Of a stretch of DNA of 64,000 nt, positions 11,721 to 20,591 are shown in pieces; the stretch's first letter is position 1, and every line of letters begins with the position of its first letter. The DNA comes from an uncultured Flammeovirgaceae bacterium. GTDB taxonomy: Bacteria > Bacteroidota > Bacteroidia > Cytophagales > Cyclobacteriaceae. Position numbers and translations under genes: made by a program. Where the stretch lies: NCBI GenBank assembly GCA_937883755.1, contig CAKZYA010000012.1, forward strand, positions 1-64,000, given 5' to 3'. The notes under the pieces were generated by a model that had not been told where the DNA came from, did no database searches, and saw nothing but the letters and a program-made list of their open reading frames with translations.

Positions 11721-12344
11721 ATGAAATCTGTAAGAAATATTAGTTTGCTGGCGGTGGTTTTGCTTATGGCTGCTTGCTCGCGCCAACCGAGCACGGCTCA
11801 GAATCAGTCGGAGGGTAAAAAAATGGAAGCATCTGCTTCGGATTATGACGAACGTTACATTGGCGTTTGGGCGGATGAGAATTACGAATATCCGGTGCAG
11901 TACAGCGAAGAAGAGTGGAAAAGTATGTTATCGGACAAGGAATTTCACATTCTTCGAGAAGAAGGAACTGAGCGGGCGTTTACTAGTCCACTGAATAATG
12001 TGAAAAAGGAGGGGATATTCTATTCGGCAGCTACTGGGCAACCCCTATTTAAGTCATCTACTAAGTTTAAGTCAGGAACCGGGTGGCCGAGTTTCTATGA
12101 GCCTATTCGGGGAGATGCAGTGGTGCTGAAGGAGGATAACCGTTACGGTATGACCCGCATAGAGGTAGTAGATAGTAGCAGTGGTTCTCACCTCGGTCAC
12201 GTATTCCCCGATGGCCCCAAACCTACCGGGTTGCGTTATTGCATGAATGGAACATCGCTAATCTTCGTTGCCAAAGGTGAAGAACCGCCAGCATTAGTGA
12301 AAGAATACCTAGAGAAGTTCCCGGAAGAAAAACCAACGCTTTAG
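11721..12344 (+). CDS. msrB: Lipoprotein MsrB, peptide-methionine (R)-S-oxide reductase
   Basis: 207 residues. A lipoprotein signal ([12 protein letters not shown]) places it in the envelope, so it should repair oxidised methionines of exported proteins. The SelR domain is clear: [27 protein letters not shown] and [11 protein letters not shown], with catalytic Cys174. Both CxxC pairs that bind structural zinc in many MsrB proteins are gone: the first site reads [10 protein letters not shown] and the second [12 protein letters not shown]. It is therefore of the zinc-less form, with no obvious resolving Cys in those positions. The electron donor is unknown. No msrA is seen in the window. Confidence 0.93.
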   Translation: MKSVRNISLLAVVLLMAACSRQPSTAQNQSEGKKMEASASDYDERYIGVWADENYEYPVQYSEEEWKSMLSDKEFHILREEGTERAFTSPLNNVKKEGIFYSAATGQPLFKSSTKFKSGTGWPSFYEPIRGDAVVLKEDNRYGMTRIEVVDSSSGSHLGHVFPDGPKPTGLRYCMNGTSLIFVAKGEEPPALVKEYLEKFPEEKPTL

Positions 12345-12366
12345 TTGAAAATTGACAGGGGATAAC

Positions 12367-12417
12367 TGATAATGGATAGATAAAAGTGGGTGACCAATCC
12401 TTACTTGTCCATTATCA
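12367..12417. terminator. Inverted repeat between convergent genes
   Basis: TGATAATGGA (12367-12376) and TCCATTATCA (12408-12417) are perfect 10-bp arms with a 31-bp loop. They lie between the convergent msrB and hydroxyacid dehydrogenase genes. The sequence belongs to the AT-rich CATTATCAATT-type intergenic repeats also seen at 56041-56128. It may act as a bidirectional terminator, but there is no T-tract. Confidence 0.35.
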
Positions 12418-12421
12418 ATTA

Positions 12422-13381
12422 TTAGTTGACCTGGTGTGGCGGAATTTTTCCACTGAAGTAGGTAATCAGATTCATCGCTGCTTCCTTGGCCATGGCCACC
12501 CGAGCTTCAAAAGTTTCGGTACCAATGTGGGGGGTAAGCACTACATTTTCTAGCTGAAGTAACTCTTCAGGAATATAAGGTTCTTCTTCGTATACATCGA
12601 GTCCTGCCCCGGCTAGTTTTCCTTCTTGCAATCGTCTGATGAGAGCTTGTTCATCTACTACCGGACCTCGGGCAGTGTTTATCAAGTAAGCCGAAGGTTT
12701 CATTTTGGCGAGTTCATTCGCTCCCAACAGATGATGCGTACTTTCGTTAAGAGGAACGTGTAAACTAACTACATCAGACTGTTCAAGTAACTCATCTAAC
12801 GAAACATAGCGGGCACTGGAGTGGCGCTCGAAGTAATCAAATATGCGGTTTCGCTGGTAATACAACATACGCATTCCTGAGGCAACGGCTCGGCGAGCAA
12901 CCGCTTGTCCAATCCGTCCCAGACCGATAATGCCTAGTGTTTTTCCGTAAAGCGAGTGCCCAGTATGTTTTTGCAGCATGCCCCAGATAAAGTCTGAGTC
13001 TTGATTACGTAGTTTACGGTCGCAGTAGGTAATGTTCCGTAGTACGGATAGCATAAGCCCGAAAGCAGTCTCAGCAGTCGCTTCAGTTACTGAGGTAGGA
13101 GTATTGGTCACAATAATTCCTTTCTGAGTAGCGTATTCAACATCAATACTATCGTAGCCCACTCCGTAATTGGCAATAATCTTAAGATTAGAAGCAGCAT
13201 CGATTATTTCGGCGTCTACCGACACATTCACTGCTAGATAACCATCAACCTCGGGAATTTTAGCTAGAATTTCTTCTCGAGAAAAACGGCGTTTATCGGT
13301 AGGGTGTATTACTTCAACATGCTCCTTTAGTGGTATTAAGCCTTCTTCAGGTAAGGTATAGGAAACAAGAACTTTAGTCAT
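12422..13381 (-). CDS. D-isomer-specific 2-hydroxyacid dehydrogenase
   Basis: A 319-residue NAD(P)-dependent dehydrogenase of the GyaR/GhrB/PdxB group. The substrate domain begins MTKVLVSYTLPEEG. YGVGYDSIDVEYATQKGI is the family signature, and the cofactor domain has GKTLGIIGLGRIGQAVA (GxGxxG, about residue 150). Catalytic residues are visible as Arg in INTARGPVVDEQAL, Glu in DVYEEEP and His in LTPHIGTET. It most likely reduces glyoxylate or hydroxypyruvate or a related 2-keto acid. The serine-pathway and phosphoserine routes cannot be told apart here. No signal peptide. It is upstream-adjacent to nothing co-directional except the TetR gene 80 bp away. Confidence 0.9.
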   Translation of the reverse strand: MTKVLVSYTLPEEGLIPLKEHVEVIHPTDKRRFSREEILAKIPEVDGYLAVNVSVDAEIIDAASNLKIIANYGVGYDSIDVEYATQKGIIVTNTPTSVTEATAETAFGLMLSVLRNITYCDRKLRNQDSDFIWGMLQKHTGHSLYGKTLGIIGLGRIGQAVARRAVASGMRMLYYQRNRIFDYFERHSSARYVSLDELLEQSDVVSLHVPLNESTHHLLGANELAKMKPSAYLINTARGPVVDEQALIRRLQEGKLAGAGLDVYEEEPYIPEELLQLENVVLTPHIGTETFEARVAMAKEAAMNLITYFSGKIPPHQVN

Positions 13382-13461
13382 TATTAGAAAATAGGTTGGG
13401 TAAATGATGGCGAAAAAGTAACTGTTATACTGTAGTATTACTAAAGAAGTTTAGAAAAGTT

Positions 13462-14043
13462 TCAACTGATAACTTTCAGAGCAATATCTACCACATCTCG
13501 GTAACTAGTAGCATCGGGATTAGCCCGTGCCATTACCCGAAGTCCGCTGAAAGTATTGTAGTAAAACCGGGCTAAAGCTTCTGGCTGGAGGTCGGCACTA
13601 ATTTCTCCCCGTTGCTGGGCCTGGATAAAAAGTTCTTTTAGCACCGATTCTACTTGTTGCTGGTTTTGTCTGATAATCTCGGCTATTTCTGGGTCGCTGG
13701 GCCCTAGTTCGGTAGCGGTATTTACTACCATGCAACCTTTACGTTGAGGGTCACTAATGCTTTCCTGCACAGCTTCATTCAGAATCATCCGAATGGTTTC
13801 CTGAATACGCTGATTACTAGCTTGCCAGCGGTCAAACTGAGTTCGGCTCTTTTCCCGATACCGTTGCAATGCTTGGGTATACAACTGATGCTTATCGCCA
13901 AAAGTATTGTACATACTGGCTCGGTTGATTCCCATACGATTCACTAGTTCTTCATAGGAAGTGGCGTGGTAGCCTTTTTCCCAAAAGACCTCTATTGCCC
14001 GGTCTAAGACCTGATCTTCATCAAAATTTCGGGGACGTGCCAT
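13462..14043 (-). CDS. TetR-family transcriptional repressor
   Basis: 193 residues. The N-terminal HTH is classic: RNFDEDQVLDRAIEVFWEKG, YHATSYEELVNRMGINRAS and MYNTFGDKHQLY. The C-terminal part resembles the YcfQ/TetR_C_16-like group with GCMVVNTATELG. It lies just downstream of an SDR gene in the same direction. Both genes are preceded by the shared sequence GAATATTYATTCC (14092-14104 and 14946-14958), so it probably represses itself and the SDR. The inducer is unknown, but TetR/SDR pairs of this type commonly respond to quinones, aldehydes or other electrophiles (inference). Confidence 0.92.
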   Translation of the reverse strand: MARPRNFDEDQVLDRAIEVFWEKGYHATSYEELVNRMGINRASMYNTFGDKHQLYTQALQRYREKSRTQFDRWQASNQRIQETIRMILNEAVQESISDPQRKGCMVVNTATELGPSDPEIAEIIRQNQQQVESVLKELFIQAQQRGEISADLQPEALARFYYNTFSGLRVMARANPDATSYRDVVDIALKVIS

Positions 14044-14091
14044 AATACAAAAAGGGATAGAACAGCTACCCCTTTATTAATTCATATTACA

Positions 14092-14104
14092 GAATATTCA
14101 TTCC
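14092..14104. promoter_or_regulatory. Candidate TetR operator in front of the tetR gene
   Basis: GAATATTCATTCC lies 48 bp upstream of the tetR start and matches 12 of 13 bases of a sequence in front of the SDR gene (14946-14958). The pairing with its own regulator suggests autoregulation. It is a weaker dyad than the SDR copy. Confidence 0.45.
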
Positions 14105-14128
14105 GTTTATGCTGAGTTTTGTGCTCTT

Positions 14129-14875
14129 TTAGTTAAGAATTGTCATTCCGCCATCTACATTGTACTCGCCTCCAGTGATAAACTTAGCATCATCAGAGGC
14201 GAGGAAGCTGACTAAATTGGCTACTTCAGCCGGATTACCAAAGCGGTTGAGCAATACTTTTCCTTGCACTGATTCGGCAAATCCGCTGAGTTGTTCTTCA
14301 GATAAACCTGATTTCCCAAAAATTGGCGTCTCAATTGGACCAGGGTTTACTGCATTTACTCTGATTTTACGCGGGGCTAATTCGGTAGCTGCCGTGCGAG
14401 TGTAAGAATTCATAGCTGCTTTGGAGGCAGCGTAGATGGCGGTGTTTGCCATGCCAGTGTAAGCGTTGATGGAAGAAAGGTTGATAACTGATGCCCCTTC
14501 GTTCAGAATAGGCAAGAATTTCTCTAGTGTAAATACAGCGCCCTTAAAATTGATATTCATCTGGGTGTCGTACAGTTCTTCAGAAATATGTCCAACCGGG
14601 GTCGGGAAGAACACCCCAGCGTTGATGAAGAGAATATCTACCGAATTAACTTCAGCCTGAACCTGCTCTACTAGCCGATTGATAGCCGCTAGATCGCTTA
14701 CATCGGCTACTAAACCTTTTATGCCTAGTTCTTGAGCAGCTTTTTCCACTTTTTCGGCGGATCGTCCAGCGATGATTACGTCAGCACCATCTTCCTTAAA
14801 TTTTTGAGCAGTAGAGAAACCGATTCCGCTGTTTCCTCCGGTTACTACTGCCACTTTTCCTGATAAATTTGCCAT
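14129..14875 (-). CDS. Short-chain dehydrogenase/reductase (SDR)
   Basis: A 248-residue classical SDR: cofactor loop VTGGNSGIGFSTAQ, NAG motif in ILFINAGVF, catalytic Ser in INLSSINAYTG, and Tyr/Lys in YAASKAAMNSY, followed by RVNAVNPGPIETP and the C-terminal ITGGEYNVDGG. This is close to 3-oxoacyl-ACP reductase-like oxidoreductases, but the substrate is unknown. VIIAGRSAEK after the loop suggests NADP. It is paired with a TetR regulator whose likely operators flank it. No signal peptide. Confidence is high for family and low for substrate. Confidence 0.92.
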   Translation of the reverse strand: MANLSGKVAVVTGGNSGIGFSTAQKFKEDGADVIIAGRSAEKVEKAAQELGIKGLVADVSDLAAINRLVEQVQAEVNSVDILFINAGVFFPTPVGHISEELYDTQMNINFKGAVFTLEKFLPILNEGASVINLSSINAYTGMANTAIYAASKAAMNSYTRTAATELAPRKIRVNAVNPGPIETPIFGKSGLSEEQLSGFAESVQGKVLLNRFGNPAEVANLVSFLASDDAKFITGGEYNVDGGMTILN

Positions 14876-14910
14876 GATATTTTGGTTTTAGATTTTAGAA
14901 ACTCATTTAT

Positions 14911-14959
14911 AGAACGATCATTCTAAAATAGGGTTGCTAGTTTTGGAATATTTATTCCA
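14911..14959. promoter_or_regulatory. Candidate TetR operator pair in front of the SDR gene
   Basis: Two dyads lie 36-84 bp upstream of the SDR start. AGAACGATCATTCT (14911-14924) pairs at 12 of 14 positions and resembles many TetR operators. TGGAATATTTATTCCA (14944-14959) has perfect 7-bp arms around TT, and its core recurs before tetR. The rest of the gap, 14960-15298, has no gene that I can support and should contain the promoter of the aminotransferase. Confidence 0.5.
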
Positions 14960-15298
14960 AAAAAGAAAATACAACACTTAATATAAGGAAGAATAGATTG
15001 TCTTGGTGAGTATCTTCAGGAATTATTTTCCAACATCAGATTCAGAGAATCAAGAGATAAAGCGCTGTAAAATAGTAAATTACGTTGGGCTCGTCATCTG
15101 CGATTGATAATCATCATTCTCTTTCTTAAAGGAGTTAAATAGGGGAGATATTTTCTGAAAATTTCTTTCTGATGACGGGCTTACTAGTGATAAATGTGAT
15201 TGCTTACTACATTGCAACTGACAGTGATAGCTCGATCTACAGGGTAGAAGCAATTGAAAGCAATACCTGTGTAAATTAACCAAAACCAAATTATTTTT

Positions 15299-16192
15299 AT
15301 GGCACAATATCCTACCAAAGTATATCTCAATGGGGAAATCATAGATGCTGAAAATGCTAAGATTTCTGTTTTTGACCGCGGCTTTCTCTTCGGCGACGGA
15401 GTTTACGAAGTGATGACACAAACCGGAGGTGACTTTTTTTATCAGCAGGCTCACTTCAAGCGACTTACCGAGAGTCTGGCTAAAACCAGGATTGATTTTG
15501 ATGTAGATACCCTTATTGTAAAAATTGAGCAGTTGTTGCAGGCTGCTGATTTACTGCACCAAGACTGTCTTCTTTACATTCAAATCACCCGGGGCATTGC
15601 CCCTCGGAAACACGATTTTCCGGCTGAAGCTTTACCCAGCCTAATGATGTACGCACTACCTCGAGTATTTCCTGACATTAATGAAAATCATTTGTCAGTA
15701 ATCACTATGCCAGATCATCGGTGGTCTAGATGCGACATAAAAATGACTTCTCTCCTCGGCAACGTAATGGCTAACGACTACGCAATAAAACAAGGAGTGT
15801 ACGAAGCACTTTTAGTACGAGATGGCAACATTACCGAAGCATCACACTCCAATGTATTTTTCGTGAAAGATGAGGTGGTGTATACCCATCCAGCAAATGA
15901 ATATATTTTGAATGGTATCACTCGTCAAATAACGATCAAGTTGTGTCATGATTTAGGAATAAAGATTAAGGAAGAAGAGGTTCCTGCTACTGAGGTAACC
16001 AGTATGGATGAAGTATTTCTTACGGGTACTACTACCCGAATTGCCTCAGTTAAATACATTGACCAGCAAGAGTTTTATCCAGGTCAGAAAATTGGATCAA
16101 TTACCCGGCGACTTCAGCAAGGTTTTCGGGATTTACGGGAGCAGCATCGGCAAAAGTCGACTATACCTGTTGCCAACTCATCTGTCGTTTGA
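15299..16192 (+). CDS. D-amino-acid/branched-chain aminotransferase (class IV, PLP)
   Basis: 297 residues of fold-type IV aminotransferase. VYLNGEIIDAENAKISVFDRGF and LFGDGVYEVM are the family opening. The PLP lysine is Lys148 in CDIKMTSLLGNVMAN, Glu-containing NITEASHSNVFFVK contacts the cofactor, and FLTGTTTRIASVKYID closes the site. The CDIK-x-x-SLL-x-NVMA arrangement is like D-alanine aminotransferase (Dat) rather than IlvE, so D-Ala/D-Glu interconversion is most likely. ADC lyase is less likely. Cytoplasmic. The stop overlaps possible starts of the following serine hydrolase, and an amidase follows, suggesting a three-gene operon around D-amino acids or amides. Confidence 0.88.
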   Translation: MAQYPTKVYLNGEIIDAENAKISVFDRGFLFGDGVYEVMTQTGGDFFYQQAHFKRLTESLAKTRIDFDVDTLIVKIEQLLQAADLLHQDCLLYIQITRGIAPRKHDFPAEALPSLMMYALPRVFPDINENHLSVITMPDHRWSRCDIKMTSLLGNVMANDYAIKQGVYEALLVRDGNITEASHSNVFFVKDEVVYTHPANEYILNGITRQITIKLCHDLGIKIKEEEVPATEVTSMDEVFLTGTTTRIASVKYIDQQEFYPGQKIGSITRRLQQGFRDLREQHRQKSTIPVANSSVV

Positions 16193-16221
16193 TAAACAAC
16201 CAACTGTGTATAACCAATAAG

Positions 16222-17289
16222 ATGAAACTACCATCAATCCTATTCCTCATTCAATTTATTAGCTTCTTGCCCAGTTTTGGGCAGCAGAGTAGTATTACTG
16301 ACGCTAGATTACTAGTATCGGAATTTGTTATCGAGAATAATATTCCTGGACTTAGTATTACGATTACTAAAGACGATAGCATCGTCTGGTCAGAAGGATT
16401 CGGGTATACTGATGTAGAGCTGAGAGAACCAGTAGACCCGGCGGCCTCAAAATTTAGAATTGGCAGTGTATCTAAAACCTTTACTGCGGCTGCTCTCGGT
16501 GTCCTGATGGACGAAGATAAAATTGATTTAGACCAGCCAATACAAACCTATGTCCCGTCTTTTCCAGAAAAGCAGTGGGATATATCGTTGCGGCAGTTAG
16601 CGGGTCATTTGGCAGGTATTCGCCATTACCGAGGCGATGAGTTTTTGAGTACAAAGTTTTACCCTTCGGTAGCGGAGGGATTAGAAATCTTCGAGAAAGA
16701 TAAACTGCTTCATGAACCCGGCACAAAATATAGTTACTCTAGCTATGGCTGGAATTTAATTAGTGTGGCCATTGAGAATATTACCGATGAGCCATTTTTA
16801 GCCTACATGCACCAGCAAGTGTTTGAACCATTGGATATGAAAAACACGGTGCCGGATATAAATAGCCAGATTATCTTTGAACGCACTGCTTTCTACGTAC
16901 ATTCGGATGATGGAACGATCCGCAATGCTCCCTATGTAGATAATAGCTATAAATGGGCGGGAGGTGGATTCTTATCTACCACTGAAGATCTGGCGAAGTT
17001 TGGCAACGCATTTTTAGACACCGAGTATTTAACTGTCGAAACTATTGAGGAAATGCAAGCTCCTCAGCAAACCTCAGATGGTGAAACTACCGATTATGGT
17101 TTGGGGTGGCGAACCTACCATTGGAATGACCAGGAATGGCTAGGTCACAGTGGCGGCTCGGTAGGAGGAACTACCATTTTTATTTTGTCGGAAGAAGAAG
17201 ATATGGTAGTAGCGATGGTAGCGAATCTTTCTGGTGTAAACTACGATAATCTGCACTTCAAAATAGCCGATCTTTTTACCTTAAATTAG
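16222..17289 (+). CDS. Exported serine hydrolase, beta-lactamase/class C family (S12)
   Basis: 355 residues from the ATG at 16222. A TTG 33 bp earlier would overlap the aminotransferase, but the signal peptide MKLPSILFLIQFISFLPSFG begins here. The penicillin-recognising fold is shown by Ser82-x-x-Lys85 in GSVSKTFTAAA, a Tyr-x-Asn-like YSYSSYGWN and GHSGGSVGG near the C-terminus (the KTG-equivalent HSG). Family members include DD-carboxypeptidases, D-aminopeptidases, esterases and class C beta-lactamases. Lactamase activity cannot be claimed. It sits between a Dat-like aminotransferase and an amidase, with a 24-bp gap to the latter, consistent with periplasmic handling of D-peptides (inference). 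Confidence 0.88.
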   Translation: MKLPSILFLIQFISFLPSFGQQSSITDARLLVSEFVIENNIPGLSITITKDDSIVWSEGFGYTDVELREPVDPAASKFRIGSVSKTFTAAALGVLMDEDKIDLDQPIQTYVPSFPEKQWDISLRQLAGHLAGIRHYRGDEFLSTKFYPSVAEGLEIFEKDKLLHEPGTKYSYSSYGWNLISVAIENITDEPFLAYMHQQVFEPLDMKNTVPDINSQIIFERTAFYVHSDDGTIRNAPYVDNSYKWAGGGFLSTTEDLAKFGNAFLDTEYLTVETIEEMQAPQQTSDGETTDYGLGWRTYHWNDQEWLGHSGGSVGGTTIFILSEEEDMVVAMVANLSGVNYDNLHFKIADLFTLN

Positions 17290-17313
17290 TAGGCACTGCA
17301 CAAATATCCTTCA

Positions 17314-18966
17314 ATGAATAAATCACTATTACCTATCTTACTTCTCTTGGTTTTTGCTTGTCAGCAAGAACAAAAACCAGAAACGATCATTCAACCGTGG
17401 GTATCCTACGACGAGTCAGCAGAACTAGCCGAAAATGCCGATCATGAATCGGTCAAAATGAGATTCAAGCTGATTCAGTCGCGCATTTCGGATAAAAACC
17501 AACTGTGGGAAGATATTGCTGATCAGATCAAGTTCTTCTCAGAAGAAGATTATCAGACACTAGCCCCACTTATTCTGGAGCAGAATATTCCTACTATTCA
17601 AAATCATATCGCCGAAGGGTCGCTTACTTACGAAAAGTTGACCCAGTGGTATTTGTACCGAATTGTGAAGTACGAAAATGATAGCAGTAAGTACTTGAAT
17701 AACATTACCGCAATTAATCCAAATGCGGTAAAAGAGGCTCAGGAAAAAGATAAAAACAGATCAGGGCAGGAGCATCCACTCTACGGAATGCCCGTGCTGC
17801 TAAAAGATAATGTGAATTTCGGAGGCTTACCCACCACCGCTGGAACGTACTTATTACGAAATAATATAGCGAAAGATGCCTTCATCGTCGATAGAATACA
17901 AGAGAAAGGGGGAATTATTTTGGGCAAAACTAATCTGAGTGAATGGGCTAATTACCTTTGTATCGATTGTCCCAATGGATACAGTGCGGTAGGCGGGCAA
18001 ACTCTAAACCCTTACGGACGAAAGGTATTTGATACCGGAGGATCAAGTTCAGGGAGTGGTTCTAGTATTGCCGCAAACTATGCGGTGGCGGCGGTAGGTA
18101 CTGAAACTTCAGGCTCGATTCTTTCTCCTTCTAGCGCTAACTCCTTAGTTGGTCTCAAACCGACTACAGGTCTACTTAGCCGAGATGGTATTGTTCCTTT
18201 GTCTAGTACCCTAGATACTCCCGGGCCAATGACAAAAAGTGTAATTGACAATGCTATTTTAATATCTGCCATGATCGGGGAAGATCAAAATGATGCTGCT
18301 ACTAAAGGAAATCCCAAAAATGTTTCTTACTGGGAAAATCTGGAAAGCGGCAGTTTGGAAGGTATGAGGTTTGGAGTGAATACAAACTTCCTAGAGGATT
18401 CTATCTACCAAGAAAACGTGGATAAAATTGTGTCTCTCGGTGGAGTAGCAATTGAATTTGAACCTAAGCAGGTAGACTTTGAAGGGTTCTCTGACTTATT
18501 AAGAGCCGATATGAAAATTGATTTGCCGAAATATTTAGACAAGCACGCAAATCCTGAAATCACTGTCCGCTCAGTGGCAGAGATAGTGGAGTATAATGAG
18601 GCTGACTCACTGGACAAGATTCCTTACGGTCAGGGTCGTTTTGCCGGAATACTCGACACCGATCTTAGCGAAGAAGAATTAGTGCAACTTAGAGCAGAAC
18701 TACGAGAAAGAGGGGTTGGCTTTTTTGAGGAAGTCATGAATGAGCAAGAATTAGACTTTGTATTGTCGATCAATAATTGGAACGCCGGGCTTGCGGCGAT
18801 GGCAAACTATCCTTGCCTAACAGTTCCTATGGGTTATCAAGCTGACGGGCAACCCGCAGGCATTACGTTCATCAGTAGACCATTTGAAGAAGACAGATTA
18901 CTGAAAATTGGGTACGCCTTTGAGCAAGCGACCAAGGTGAGAAGAATGCCTAATGACTATCGGTAA
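17314..18966 (+). CDS. Lipoprotein amidase of the amidase-signature family
   Basis: 550 residues. A lipoprotein signal (LLLLVFACQQ) indicates an envelope-anchored enzyme, so it is not the tRNA amidotransferase GatA. The catalytic Lys164 is in PVLLKDNVNF, and the Ser-cisSer-Lys region reads FDTGGSSSGSGSSIAANY and GTETSGSILSPSS, followed by GLKPTTGLLSRDGIVPLS and DTPGPMTKS. These are full amidase-signature features. The C-terminal LTVPMGYQADGQPAGITFI is also typical. The N-terminal 140 residues form a helical cap seen in exported amidases of this type. It should hydrolyse an amide or peptide amide, but the substrate is unknown. It lies 24 bp behind the serine hydrolase in the same operon. Confidence 0.92.
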   Translation: MNKSLLPILLLLVFACQQEQKPETIIQPWVSYDESAELAENADHESVKMRFKLIQSRISDKNQLWEDIADQIKFFSEEDYQTLAPLILEQNIPTIQNHIAEGSLTYEKLTQWYLYRIVKYENDSSKYLNNITAINPNAVKEAQEKDKNRSGQEHPLYGMPVLLKDNVNFGGLPTTAGTYLLRNNIAKDAFIVDRIQEKGGIILGKTNLSEWANYLCIDCPNGYSAVGGQTLNPYGRKVFDTGGSSSGSGSSIAANYAVAAVGTETSGSILSPSSANSLVGLKPTTGLLSRDGIVPLSSTLDTPGPMTKSVIDNAILISAMIGEDQNDAATKGNPKNVSYWENLESGSLEGMRFGVNTNFLEDSIYQENVDKIVSLGGVAIEFEPKQVDFEGFSDLLRADMKIDLPKYLDKHANPEITVRSVAEIVEYNEADSLDKIPYGQGRFAGILDTDLSEEELVQLRAELRERGVGFFEEVMNEQELDFVLSINNWNAGLAAMANYPCLTVPMGYQADGQPAGITFISRPFEEDRLLKIGYAFEQATKVRRMPNDYR

Positions 18967-19421
18967 ATGTGACTGATTAATCATGCTGCTTCGAGCTAAT
19001 AATTGTACTAATTTTTGTACTTTAAAAAGAAAATAAGCGGAAAAATAATATAATAGCATATAATTGGTGCATTATATATGATCATAAAACCTTAAGTGCC
19101 ATTTTGCCAAAAAGTAAAGTTGTATCTGTCTAGCAGTTAGACCATAGTGGTGTAATATTACACTTTGATATTTAATGAATACAATAAAAAATTGACATTG
19201 AAGAGCAAATAGTGAAGAATTGTTCTACAACATTTAACAAAATCGGTAAAACATTCCACACTTTGCTGATAGCCAGTCCAAAAAGTAGCCGCGGATATAA
19301 AATAAAATCTAAATATATAGTGCTGATATCTAGTCACTTAGGATGAGTGACATTGTGTCCCTTCTTTTAGAGTACAATTATTGATAAGGGAGGGAAAAAA
19401 TCTACCCAAATTGAGAAACGA
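18967..19421. other. Gene-free AT-rich region before the efflux operon
   Basis: 455 bp without a credible reading frame. It contains CATATAAT...ATTATATATG (about 19058-19081), an imperfect dyad, and repeated TTTTTGTACTTT-type tracts. It must carry the promoter of the efflux genes. I see no regulator-specific operator. Confidence 0.4.
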
Positions 19422-20591
19422 ATGAAAAACTTAAACGATTGCTACCGTTGGGGAAATTATCTATATAGCGCCTTTTTTCTTCTTATATTTTCGCTCGCCA
19501 GTTGTCAGAAAGCTGAACCAGTAGATGAAGGGCTTCCGTTACCGGTAATGACTTTGCAAGAAGAGAAAGCAGCCAAATCATTTCAATATCTAGGTTCTAT
19601 CGAAGGCGTAGAAAACGTAGCCATCCGACCGCAAGTAGATGGCATATTGGAAGAAATATATGCCGATGAAGGAGAGTTTGTTGAGAAGGGGCAGCCTTTA
19701 TTCAAAATCAATAGCCAACCCTACCAGGAAGACCTGAAAAATGCATTGGCAAATGTAAAGGTAGAAAAGGCTAAGCTTAGAAAAGCCAAAACTGAGATTG
19801 ATCGTATCAAGCCTTTGATAGAAAATGAGGTTATTTCCGAAGTAAGGATGGAAACTGCTCTGGCAGATTACGAAGTGGCTCAATCTTCGCTTGATCGCGC
19901 TGAAGCGGTAGCTGCCAATATGCGGATCAATCTAGAGTTTACTACCATCAAAGCCCCAGTGAGTGGTTTTATTGGAAGAATTCCTAAATCTATTGGTAAC
20001 CTAGTGAAGAAAACGGATCAGGAGCCCCTTACTGTGCTCTCCAACATAGAAGATGTCTACGTTTATTTCTCAATGAGTGAAGCAGATTATCTGTACTACG
20101 AGCGAATGAAAGGAGACTCTACTTCTAAGAAAATGAATAATCAAGTGAAGTTAGTACTATCTGATGGATCAGAATACGAGCGAGAAGGAGTTATTGATGC
20201 TAATTCCGGCCAGATTGACAAGTCAACCGGGTCAATTAACCTTCGGGCTAAATTCGGTAATCCAGATACACTGCTACGCTCAGGAAGCACTGGTAAGATT
20301 ATCATGGAGCAGATATATCCAAATGCCATTTTAGTTCCTCAGGGGGCAACCGCTTCTATTCAGGATAAGCGGTTTGTTTTCCAGTTTCAGGATGAAGACA
20401 GTACAGTGGTAAGAAGAGAAATAAAGATTGAAGGGCGTACTGGAAAGCAGTACATTGTGAGTGGAGAAGTACTTAATGCTGAAGATAGAATTGTGGTTTC
20501 GGGAATTAACAAGCTAGCGAACGGGGTAAAGGTAAACCCAATGCTTCCGGGTCAGCTAGTAGTAGACAATACAACTACTACTATGCAATAG
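19422..20591 (+). CDS. RND efflux periplasmic adaptor (membrane fusion protein)
   Basis: 389 residues. A lipoprotein signal ends at FSLASCQKAE, so it is anchored in the periplasm. AIRPQVDGILEEIYADEG and FTTIKAPVSGFIGRIPKSIG are the two halves of the lipoyl-like domain, separated by an alpha-hairpin (about 105-165) rich in Lys/Glu heptads. The beta-barrel and membrane-proximal parts follow (LLRSGSTGKIIM, ILVPQGATASIQ). This is the AcrA/MexA architecture at normal length. It links the inner-membrane RND pump and the outer-membrane channel encoded downstream. The gap to the pump gene is long (472 bp). Confidence 0.93.
   Translation: MKNLNDCYRWGNYLYSAFFLLIFSLASCQKAEPVDEGLPLPVMTLQEEKAAKSFQYLGSIEGVENVAIRPQVDGILEEIYADEGEFVEKGQPLFKINSQPYQEDLKNALANVKVEKAKLRKAKTEIDRIKPLIENEVISEVRMETALADYEVAQSSLDRAEAVAANMRINLEFTTIKAPVSGFIGRIPKSIGNLVKKTDQEPLTVLSNIEDVYVYFSMSEADYLYYERMKGDSTSKKMNNQVKLVLSDGSEYEREGVIDANSGQIDKSTGSINLRAKFGNPDTLLRSGSTGKIIMEQIYPNAILVPQGATASIQDKRFVFQFQDEDSTVVRREIKIEGRTGKQYIVSGEVLNAEDRIVVSGINKLANGVKVNPMLPGQLVVDNTTTTMQ

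Noticed and set aside
15080-15454. 124-codon frame on the minus strand over the aminotransferase start
   Set aside because: It overlaps a well-supported gene, and its product is Ser/His/Leu-rich without motifs.
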